Origin: JACRLV01 sp045863555
Lineage (GTDB): Bacteria; Planctomycetota; Phycisphaerae; UBA1845; Fen-1342
NCBI GenBank assembly: GCA_045863555.1
Contig: BTUU01000013.1
Span: 62,001 to 126,000 of the forward strand
DNA: 64,000 bases
Direction: 5' to 3'
Part shown: positions 57,967-64,000 of the stretch, piece by piece
Layout of the letters: every line of letters begins with the position of its first letter
Numbering within the stretch: the stretch's first letter is position 1
The notes under the pieces: model-generated
The model's database searches: none
What the model was told of the DNA's origin: nothing
What the model saw: the letters and a program-made list of their open reading frames with translations, nothing else
Position numbers and translations under genes: made by a program

Positions 57967-59898
57967 TCAGCCGCCGCCGATCGGTTTCGGTGAGAACAGC
58001 AGCAGCCGCAGGCCGTTGAGGATGACGATCACGGTGCTGCCCTCGTGGCCGACGACGGCCAGGGGGAGCGGCAGCCCGGCGCTGAAGGTGAAGACGACGA
58101 GCAGGGCGATGACCGAAAAGGCGAAGCAGAGGCTCATGCGGATCGTCTGGCGGCAGCGGCGAGCCAGCCGCAGGGCGGTGACGAGGTCGGAGAGGCGGTC
58201 GCGCATCAGTACGACGTCGGCGGTCTCGAGGGCCACGTCGCTGCCGGCCGCGCCCATCGCGACGCCGACGGTCGCGGCCGCGAGGGCGGGCGCATCGTTC
58301 ACACCGTCACCGACCATTGCGATCGGCGATTTTTCGGCGATGGCGTGAATCCGGGAGAGCTTCTCATGCGGTTGAAGCTCGGCGAAGACGGACCGGATGC
58401 CGACCTGCCGGCCAACGGCCTCGGCGGTGTCGCGGCGGTCGCCGGTGAGCATGAGGATCTCTCGGATTTCCATCTGCCGGAGGGCGTCGATCGCGGCGGC
58501 GGAGTCTTCGCGGACGGTGTCGGCGAGGGTGATCAGCCCGCCGCGCCCGCGCTCGTTGCAGACGATGACGGTTGAGCCGCTGTGCGGCGTCGCGGCCAGG
58601 GCGGCGAGCCGTGGCGGAAGCGCCAGGCCGACGCGTTCGAAAAGCTGGGGTTTGCCGGCCGCGATGCGCCCGTCGCCGTCGCGTCCGACGACGCCGAGGC
58701 CCGCGTAGTTTTCGAATTCGACGGCTTCCGGCCAGGTGAGCCCGCGGGCGCGGGTCTCCGCCACGATCGCCGCGGCGAGTGGATGCTCGCTGCGCGATTC
58801 GAGCGTCGACGCGAGCGTCAGTAGTTCGTTTTCGCTCATGGCGTCGATGGGTTCGACGCGGTCGACGCGCGGCTTTCCGTGGGTGACGGTGCCGGTCTTG
58901 TCGAGCGCGACGACCTCGACCGACGCGAGCCGTTCGAGGTGGGCGCCGCCCTTGAAGAGGATGCCGAACCGGGCCGCGCGGGTGACGGTTGCGAGCACGG
59001 CGACGGGCGACGCGAGGACGACCGCGCAAGGCGACGCGGCGACGAGGAGGACCATCCCGCGCTTGATTCCCTCGAAGAAATCGGCGGTCACCGCCCAGGC
59101 GAGAAACACGGCGATGAAACTCACGCCGAGGACGCCCGCGACATAGGGCGTCTGCCAGCTTTCGATGACGCGCTGCGCGGCGATCTTGTTGTCCTGCGCG
59201 GATTCGACCATGCGCACGATGCGGGCGATCGTCGATTCGGCGGCCGGGCGGGTCATGCGTACGCGGAGCGAACCGTTGGTGTTGATGGTCCCGGCGAAAA
59301 CGGGCGCTCCGGGGCCCTTGTCGACGGGAAGCGACTCGCCGGTGACGATCGATTCGTCCATCGCGGCCTCGCCTTCGACGATGTCGCCATCCACAGGCAG
59401 GCGCTCGCCGGGGCGGACGCGGATCTCGTCATCGGGTGCGAGTTGTTCGATCGGTACGATTTCCTCGACGCCGGCCCGCAGCCGCCGGGCGGTCGAGGGC
59501 CGCAGGTTCATGAGCGAGGAGATTCCCCGGCGGGTGCGTTCGACCGCGTAATGCTCCAGTGCGTCGCTGAAGGAAAAGAGGAAGAGCAGCAGCGCGCCGT
59601 CTTCCCAGTGGCCCAGCGCGGCGGAAACCACCGCCGCGAGGATCATGAGAAAGTTGATCTCGAGGACGCCCTTGCGCAGCGCCAGGGCCGCCGCGACGAG
59701 CGTCCGCACGCCGCCCAGCAGAAACGAGACGATCGCGAGGGCGATTTCGAGCCAGAGGCTGTCGGCCCGCTGCGCGAAGAAACCCGCGAGGCCGAATACT
59801 CCGCAGCCGATCGCCAGCGTGAACGCGATCCGCGTCTCGCGCTGCTCGCGCGAGTGATCACCGGGGGAGGCAGCTCGTTCTGGTTCCGAGGCCGTCAA
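57967..59898 (-). CDS. P1B-type heavy-metal ATPase (P1B-4-like)
   Basis: The 643-residue protein has no N-terminal metal-binding HMA domain. The actuator motif is IVTGESLPV, the ion-binding helix reads LLVAASPCAVVLASPVAVL with SPC in place of CPC, the phosphorylation motif is DKTGTVTHGK, then HPLA, GDGVNDAPAL and, in the last helices, AVVGHEGSTVIVILNGLRLL. SPC plus HEG(S/G)T defines the P1B-4 group (CoaT, CtpD type), which exports cobalt, iron or related divalent metals from the cytoplasm. Residues suggest a functional pump. Its start overlaps the stop of a histidine kinase gene by four bases, so a sensor and the pump are made together. Confidence 0.92.
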   Translation of the reverse strand: MTASEPERAASPGDHSREQRETRIAFTLAIGCGVFGLAGFFAQRADSLWLEIALAIVSFLLGGVRTLVAAALALRKGVLEINFLMILAAVVSAALGHWEDGALLLFLFSFSDALEHYAVERTRRGISSLMNLRPSTARRLRAGVEEIVPIEQLAPDDEIRVRPGERLPVDGDIVEGEAAMDESIVTGESLPVDKGPGAPVFAGTINTNGSLRVRMTRPAAESTIARIVRMVESAQDNKIAAQRVIESWQTPYVAGVLGVSFIAVFLAWAVTADFFEGIKRGMVLLVAASPCAVVLASPVAVLATVTRAARFGILFKGGAHLERLASVEVVALDKTGTVTHGKPRVDRVEPIDAMSENELLTLASTLESRSEHPLAAAIVAETRARGLTWPEAVEFENYAGLGVVGRDGDGRIAAGKPQLFERVGLALPPRLAALAATPHSGSTVIVCNERGRGGLITLADTVREDSAAAIDALRQMEIREILMLTGDRRDTAEAVGRQVGIRSVFAELQPHEKLSRIHAIAEKSPIAMVGDGVNDAPALAAATVGVAMGAAGSDVALETADVVLMRDRLSDLVTALRLARRCRQTIRMSLCFAFSVIALLVVFTFSAGLPLPLAVVGHEGSTVIVILNGLRLLLFSPKPIGGG

Positions 59899-60986
59899 GC
59901 AGGATCTCCGGCCGGCGCAACCGGTCGGAGCTCGCCCGCCGTGTTCGACGCCGCACTCAGGGCGGGGATCAACACGGCAAAGACCGTGCCACCCTCGGGC
60001 CGGGCATGAACCGTAATCGAGCCGCGGTGGGCGTCGACAATGCGCTGCGCGATGGCCAGGCCGAGGCCGGTTCCTTTGCCGTCGGTCTTGGTCGTAAAGA
60101 ACGGCTCGAAGATGTGGCCGAGATCCTCGGGCCGAATGCCGGTGCCCGAATCGGCGACCTCGATCCGGACATACGCGCCGCCCACTTCCTCCGTGGCGGC
60201 GATCCGCACCGTGATCTCGCCGCCGCCCGGCATGCTGTCGGCCGCGTTGGTGAACAGATTCGCGAAGACGTGTTCCAGCAGGAGCGCATCGACGCGGGCC
60301 CGATCGTCGTCAGCCTCCACGTCGATGCGCACGCGAATTCCATTCGCCTCGAACCGTTCCGCCAGACCGCGCAGCGCCGACTCGACCACGCCGCGGATGC
60401 TCGCCTCGGCCGGGCGGATCACGTGCTCGCGGGCGAGTGTGAGGAGTTTTCGCACGATCAGGTCGATCCGCCGGACGCCGTCGTCGATGTAGTCGAGCAT
60501 CTGGCGGGCGCGGACCGGATCGTCGACGCAGCGCCGGAGGATGCGCGAGCAGTTCTGCACGCCGTCGAGCGGGTTGTTCACTTCGTGGGCAACGGTCGCC
60601 GCGAGTTCGCCGAGGAATGCGAGCCGCTCGCGCCGCCGCAGCTCTTCCTGGAGCCGCCGCTCCTCCTCGCTCGCCTGTGCCAGCCGCGCGGCCAGCAGGT
60701 TGATCGCGCTCACCAGCTTGTAGAGGTCATCGCCAGGCTGGGCATCGAGCGTCGCCATGCGCCGGCCGTGGCCGATGTCATCAGCGGCACGGCGGAGGCG
60801 GCCGAGCGTTTTGCGCAGATACCGGCTGGCGACGCGCTCACAGATGATCGCCGCGAGGAACGACCCGGCGGTGCACGCGGCGATGGCCGGCCAGGATTCG
60901 GGCCAGAGCACGACGGCGACGCCGGCGGCGGCGAACGTGCCGACCTGGAGCAGGAGAAAGAGCGTGTGCCGGAAGCCGCGGAGCAT
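59895..60986 (-). CDS. HAMP-containing sensor histidine kinase
   Basis: Start taken at ATG 60986 (MLRGFRHTLFLLLQVG); the open frame upstream is arginine-rich and overlaps regulatory DNA. The protein of about 363 residues has two N-terminal membrane helices with a very short loop (HTLFLLLQVGTFAAAGVAVVLW and WPAIAACTAGSFLAAIIC), a HAMP-like linker, and a HisKA domain with the phosphate-accepting histidine in LAATVAHEVNNPLDGVQNC. The ATPase region has LLLEHVFANLFTNAADSMP, VADSGTGIRPEDLGHIFEPFFTTK and GTGLGLAIAQRIVDAHRG. No extracytoplasmic sensor domain is seen. No response regulator gene is adjacent. The stop overlaps the metal ATPase start by four bases. Confidence 0.9.
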   Translation of the reverse strand: MLRGFRHTLFLLLQVGTFAAAGVAVVLWPESWPAIAACTAGSFLAAIICERVASRYLRKTLGRLRRAADDIGHGRRMATLDAQPGDDLYKLVSAINLLAARLAQASEEERRLQEELRRRERLAFLGELAATVAHEVNNPLDGVQNCSRILRRCVDDPVRARQMLDYIDDGVRRIDLIVRKLLTLAREHVIRPAEASIRGVVESALRGLAERFEANGIRVRIDVEADDDRARVDALLLEHVFANLFTNAADSMPGGGEITVRIAATEEVGGAYVRIEVADSGTGIRPEDLGHIFEPFFTTKTDGKGTGLGLAIAQRIVDAHRGSITVHARPEGGTVFAVLIPALSAASNTAGELRPVAPAGDPA

Positions 60987-61124
60987 GGCGGCGAGTATCC
61001 CGCGCCATGCGCCGGTCCGCGAGTGCCTGCGCGGATGAGGGCGCCCTGCCGACGGCCGGCGGCGGGGCGACCACGCGCTCGCGCGTTCCGGGCTGCGATT
61101 TTTCCGGCACTTTCGGATTTCCTC

Positions 61125-61153
61125 TTGACGACCCGCGGCGGATGTCGTATGTT
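61125..61153 (+). promoter_or_regulatory. Predicted promoter of the methionine gene cluster
   Basis: TTGACG (61125-61130) is separated by 17 bases from TATGTT (61148-61153). It lies 25 bases before the SAM-I riboswitch aptamer, the normal spacing for the start of a leader RNA. Confidence 0.7.
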
Positions 61154-61177
61154 TTTGGCGTTGCGTGACCCGCAACG

Positions 61178-61275
61178 TTTATCGAGAGTGGCAGAGGGAA
61201 CAGGCCCGTTGAAGCCACAGCAACCTGACCGCAGGCGTCAAGGTGCTAAATCCTGCCCGACAAGGGAGAGATAAA
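61178..61275 (+). promoter_or_regulatory. SAM-I (S-box) riboswitch
   Basis: The region contains the S-box core elements in order: TTATCGAGAG, GCAGAGGGAACAGGCCCG, TTGAAGCCACAGCAACCTG, AAGGTGCTAAATCCTGCC and a final GAGAGATAA, with the P1 stem formed by TTATC (61179-61183) and GATAA (61270-61274). All the nucleotides that surround S-adenosylmethionine in this class are present in my reading. About 186 bases separate it from the hom start; no obvious T-run terminator was found, so control may act at translation or through a distant hairpin. It makes methionine genes downstream respond to SAM. Confidence 0.93.
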
Positions 61276-61461
61276 GCCTGAGCGATCGATTCCCTGAGTA
61301 GGATCGGTTTCCCGCAGGACTGACTCCCCAGTTTTCGCGATTTCGCCCTCGCGCTGCGCGTGCAGCCCGCGGGTCGAAGTCCTCGATCGCCGCCCGCGCG
61401 TTGGAAGCGCCCCGGGCGGCCCGGAGAGCGTGTGCGCCTGCCGCACCGGGAGACACTGACA

Positions 61462-62844
61462 ATGCCGCAGACGCTTGAATCGCCCACGATCGCGGGCATC
61501 CCAAAATCCGCCGGACCGCGCCGAAAACCGCGAGAAATCCGCATCGGACTGCTCGGCGCAGGCTCGGTCGGCCAGGCGGTCATTCGCCGCTGCGCACGCT
61601 GGCGCGATTCCGACGGGCCCCTTCGCCCGGTCATCGCGGCCGCACTGGTCCGCGATGCATCACGGCCGCGCGGCCTGCCGCCGGAGCGCGTCACGGACGA
61701 CGCCGAGCTTTTCTTCAACCCCGAGGAGGTCTATGACGTCGTGGTAGAGGTGCTCGGCGGCGTCGAACCCGCGCGGACGCTTGTCGCGCGAGCCCTCGCC
61801 GCGGGGACGCCGGTCGTCACCGCCAACAAGTCGCTTCTCGCGGCGCATGGAGACGAGCTGCGCGCCCTCGCGGCCGCGAACCGCACTTCGCTGCGCTGCG
61901 AGGCGAGCGTGCTCGCGGGGATACCGCTTCTCGGCACGCTCGCCAGGCGCCCGCTCGTGGCGGACGTGCGGCAGCTCAGCGGGATCGTCAACGGCACGTC
62001 GAACTTCATCCTCTCGGCGATGCGGCGTGAGTCGCTGACGCTGCGCGATGCCCTGACGAAGGCGGCCGAGCTGGGTCTCGCCGAGCCGAATGCGGACAAT
62101 GACCTGCTCGGCATCGACGCCTGCGAGAAACTCGTCGTCCTGCTCGCGCACATCGGCGCTCCCGGCGCACGGCCGCGCCAGATCGAAACCGCGGGGATCA
62201 CGCGGCTGCGGCCGGACGACCTCGCCGCGGCCGCGAGCTTCGGCGGCGTGATCAAGCCGGTCGCGCACGCGTCGCGCGACGACGACGGCGTACGGGCGTT
62301 TGTCGGTCCGGCGTTTCTGTCGGCCGACCACGCGCTCGCGGCGATCGAGCGCGAGCAGAACGCGATCGTTCTGCGGGGCGACGGCGTGGGCGAGCTGCTC
62401 TTCGCCGGGCCGGGCGCGGGGCCGGATGTGACCGCCGTGTCGATTCTCGACGATGTGATCGAGACGGCGACGGGTGACGGCTCCGGGTTCAGAGTTCAGA
62501 AGGGTGCACAGTGCACAGTGCACAGTTCGCAGACGACTGACCGCGGCGCGCGAACAACCCCAGCGCCTCAGCCTTCAGTCTTCGACCTCCTGCCTTGTCT
62601 GACGCCGTGGTTTGTGCGGTTCGAGTTTCGTTCGTCACCGCCGGCGCCCGCACGGCTGGCGGAGTTTCTCGGGGCGCATGGGGTGTGGCTGCGGCGGACC
62701 GCCGATGTACGGGCGGGCGGCGGTGTCTTCACGATTCACGCACTGACCCACGAGTGCTGGCGCGACCGACTCGAAGAGGCCCTCGCCCAACTGACCGCGG
62801 CGACAGGCGGCGAGACGTTCGCATGCCGCGTGCTCGAATCCTGA
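61462..62844 (+). CDS. hom: Homoserine dehydrogenase with repeat-derived insertion
   Basis: ATG 61462 is nine bases after GGGAG; 460 residues. The N-terminal NAD(P) fold has IRIGLLGAGSVGQAVIRR, then GGVEPARTLVARALAAGTPVVTANKSLLA, SVLAGIPLLGTL, LSGIVNGTSNFILSAM and EPNADNDLLGIDACEKLVVL, as in Hom. The catalytic part ends about residue 340. The linker to the C-terminal ACT-like domain (about 384-460: RFEFRSSPPAPARLAEFLGAHGVWLRR) is made by a run of heptamer repeats (see 62485-62533). Hom reduces aspartate semialdehyde to homoserine, entry to methionine and threonine. It is the first gene behind the SAM riboswitch. Confidence 0.93.
   Translation: MPQTLESPTIAGIPKSAGPRRKPREIRIGLLGAGSVGQAVIRRCARWRDSDGPLRPVIAAALVRDASRPRGLPPERVTDDAELFFNPEEVYDVVVEVLGGVEPARTLVARALAAGTPVVTANKSLLAAHGDELRALAAANRTSLRCEASVLAGIPLLGTLARRPLVADVRQLSGIVNGTSNFILSAMRRESLTLRDALTKAAELGLAEPNADNDLLGIDACEKLVVLLAHIGAPGARPRQIETAGITRLRPDDLAAAASFGGVIKPVAHASRDDDGVRAFVGPAFLSADHALAAIEREQNAIVLRGDGVGELLFAGPGAGPDVTAVSILDDVIETATGDGSGFRVQKGAQCTVHSSQTTDRGARTTPAPQPSVFDLLPCLTPWFVRFEFRSSPPAPARLAEFLGAHGVWLRRTADVRAGGGVFTIHALTHECWRDRLEEALAQLTAATGGETFACRVLES
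62485..62533. repeat. Heptamer repeats within hom coding sequence
   Basis: Seven 7-base units (GGGTTCA, GAGTTCA, GAAGGGT, three GCACAGT, TCGCAGA) are read as residues 342-357 of homoserine dehydrogenase. A second, weaker 7-base periodicity (CTTCAGT, CTTCGAC and similar) follows until about 62605. Confidence 0.85.
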
Positions 62845-62862
62845 CGAAAAGGAATGACTGAG

Positions 62863-63672
62863 ATGCCAATCACCGTTCTCAAAATCGGCGGCTCGATCCT
62901 CATCGACCGCAGCGCGTACCGCACTGTCGCCGGATTCATCCACGACCGAATCGCCGCCGGCGCGGAAAAACTCGTCGTCGTCGTGTCTGCCCAGTATGGC
63001 GAGACCGACCGCCTGCTCGACGAGGCCCGGTCCATCGTCCCTGAGCCCGACCCGGCCGCGCTCGACCTCCTCTGGTCCACCGGCGAGCAGCGCTCCGTCG
63101 CGCTTCTGGCGCTGGAGCTGCACCGCCTCGGCGTCGCGGCCGCGGGGTTGAACGTCCACGAGACGGGACTCTTCCTGCCCGCGGGGGAGAGAAGCGTTCT
63201 GCGCGTCGAGCTCAATGACCTCCGCATTCGCGCGGCGCTCTCGCGGAGTGACGTCGTCGTCGCCCCCGGCTTTCTCGCCCGGGGGCCGTCCGATGCCATC
63301 GTCTCGCTCGGCCGCGGCGGCTCGGATCTCACGGCCGTCTGTCTCGCCCGCGATCTCGGGGCGACGGGCTGCGAGCTGCTCAAGGATGTGCCGGGCTATT
63401 TCGACCGCGATCCGAACCTGTATGCCGACGCCCGCCCCATTCGCGAGCTGACGTTCGACGCCGCGCTGGCCATGGCCGACGCCGGCTGCGATCTCGTGCA
63501 GCGCGAGGCGATCGCCGTGGCGCAGGCGGCGGACCTGCCGATCGTCGTGCACAGCCTCGGCGACCGGACACGGCAGACCACGCTGGGGAGTGAATGCAGA
63601 ATGAAGGATGCAGAATGCAGAACGGAAAATGCGCTCGCTCTTTCAGCCGCATCGGAACGCGGCGCGGTCTGA
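62863..63672 (+). CDS. Aspartokinase-like amino acid kinase lacking ACT domains
   Basis: ATG 62863 is nine bases after AAGGA; the in-frame ATG at 62854 touches that site. The 269-residue protein has the aspartokinase fold: ITVLKIGGSIL (phosphate loop with K-x-G-G-S), LLWSTGEQRSVALLALELHRLG, VVVAPGFLARGPSDAIVSLGRGGSDLTAVCLA and KDVPGYFDRDPNLYADARPI. These match LysC-type kinases, but the regulatory ACT domains are missing, so the product is about 150 residues shorter than usual. Instead the last 26 residues are encoded by heptamer repeats. It sits between hom and a metB-type gene, so it probably supplies aspartyl phosphate for methionine synthesis. Feedback insensitivity is inferred. Confidence 0.83.
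   Translation: MPITVLKIGGSILIDRSAYRTVAGFIHDRIAAGAEKLVVVVSAQYGETDRLLDEARSIVPEPDPAALDLLWSTGEQRSVALLALELHRLGVAAAGLNVHETGLFLPAGERSVLRVELNDLRIRAALSRSDVVVAPGFLARGPSDAIVSLGRGGSDLTAVCLARDLGATGCELLKDVPGYFDRDPNLYADARPIRELTFDAALAMADAGCDLVQREAIAVAQAADLPIVVHSLGDRTRQTTLGSECRMKDAECRTENALALSAASERGAV
63592..63633. repeat. Heptamer repeats at the 3' end of the kinase gene
   Basis: Six 7-base units, GAATGCA, GAATGAA, GGATGCA, GAATGCA, GAACGGA and AAATGCG, are read in frame as the end of the aspartokinase-like protein (from about residue 244). Confidence 0.8.
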
Positions 63673-63683
63673 TCGAGCTTCGC

Positions 63684-63739
63684 ACGGTGAGCCGTGCGTC
63701 ATGCGCCGTGCACTGTGCACTGTGCACTGTGCACTCTTA
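63684..63739. repeat. Heptamer repeats between kinase and metB-type genes
   Basis: Eight consecutive 7-base units run from ACGGTGA through GCCGTGC, GTCATGC and three ACTGTGC to ACTCTTA. The array lies between the kinase stop (63672) and the next ATG (63774). It is the complement of the AGTGCAC type seen at 36834-36910. Confidence 0.85.
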
Positions 63740-63773
63740 TGAATCCTGAACCACGAACCTTCTGGAGTCTCTC

Positions 63774-64000
63774 ATGCGTTTCGCAACCCGAACGATTCAC
63801 GCCTGCCAGCCCTCGGATCCCCTCACCGGCTCGGTCGTCGCGCCGCTGTATCAGACGTCGACGTTTGAGCAGGATGAACCCGGCATCCACAAGGGCTACG
63901 ACTACACGCGCACGAACAACCCCACGCGAGCCCGCCTCGAAGCCGTGCTCGCCGACCTGGAGGGCGGTTTGCACGCCGCCGTCTACGCCTCCGGCCTCGC
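63774..64000 (+). CDS. Cystathionine gamma-synthase-family PLP enzyme, N-terminal part
   Basis: ATG 63774 has GGAG about seven bases upstream. The frame is open to the window's end and reads RFATRTIHACQPSDPLTGSVVAPLYQTSTF, then YTRTNNPTRARLEAVLADLEGG and AAVYASGLA. These are the N-terminal signatures of Cys/Met metabolism PLP enzymes (MetB, MetC, MetZ and relatives). Only about 75 residues are visible, ahead of the PLP lysine. The position behind hom and the kinase, under the SAM riboswitch, favours a methionine-synthesis role (cystathionine gamma-synthase or O-acylhomoserine sulfhydrylase). Confidence 0.9.
   Translation, partial: MRFATRTIHACQPSDPLTGSVVAPLYQTSTFEQDEPGIHKGYDYTRTNNPTRARLEAVLADLEGGLHAAVYASGL

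Overview
This 64 kb window is GC-rich, densely coding DNA from one chromosome. It most likely comes from a planctomycete, probably in or near the Phycisphaerae. That assignment is inferred from hallmarks rather than from any marker-gene placement. Three exported proteins end in paired dockerin-like repeats (GDLDGDGDVDLxDLATLL type), two exported proteins end in PEP-CTERM-like sorting tails, and several membrane proteins share the zinc ribbon CxxCxYDLTG...RCPECG. No rRNA, tRNA, CRISPR array, prophage or transposase gene was recognised. One run of ten N (25677-25686) marks an assembly join flanked by near-duplicate, low-complexity sequence.

Layout. 1-4812: the tail of a NUDIX hydrolase, dtd, and a translationally coupled minus-strand trio (DUF4416, WecA-like glycosyl-1-phosphate transferase, O-antigen-ligase-like protein). 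5049-12411: a dockerin protein, a DUF4143 ATPase behind a long palindrome, dsbD with a lipoprotein gene, an unknown low-complexity membrane protein and a YjfB-like small protein. 12516-15651: cdsA, uppS and purA. 16073-19378: exported dockerin and PEP-CTERM proteins, a small membrane protein and a 215-residue protein resembling a drastically shortened RNA polymerase beta-prime subunit. 19473-23058: sdhCAB behind a recognisable promoter. 23197-33153: porin, zinc-ribbon membrane protein, PEP-CTERM protein, TolC plus a TMTC-like TPR membrane protein, and mtnP divergent from an AraC-family regulator. 33230-37550: small zinc protein, NTF2-like protein, an HD-GYP/pilin pair, an ArsR/SRPBCC operon with a clear operator, and a heptanucleotide repeat array. 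37762-44764: two unusual SPFH proteins led by two tiny membrane zinc ribbons, then a fused transporter/spermidine-synthase/TPR protein. 44888-49482: lipoprotein, eno, FtsB-like protein, dienelactone hydrolase and a third dockerin protein. 49545-54807: a B12-type radical SAM protein carrying an inverted-repeat insertion, a DUF433/DUF5615 toxin-antitoxin pair and small genes. 55028-60986: a membrane-anchored BRCT-like protein, a double-FHA protein, and a histidine kinase coupled to a P1B-4 metal ATPase. 61125-64000: a SAM-I riboswitch in front of homoserine dehydrogenase, an ACT-less aspartokinase-like protein and a cystathionine gamma-synthase-family enzyme (cut by the window edge).

Together the genes cover cell-envelope precursor synthesis (uppS, cdsA, WecA-like, O-antigen ligase), respiration (sdh), glycolysis (eno), purine and methionine metabolism, and a large exported or membrane-bound protein complement. 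The observations most worth following are the miniature RpoC-like protein, the dispersed heptamer arrays and an inverted-repeat element that have been absorbed into coding sequences, the BRCT/FHA neighbours, and the SPFH operon with repeated entry modules.
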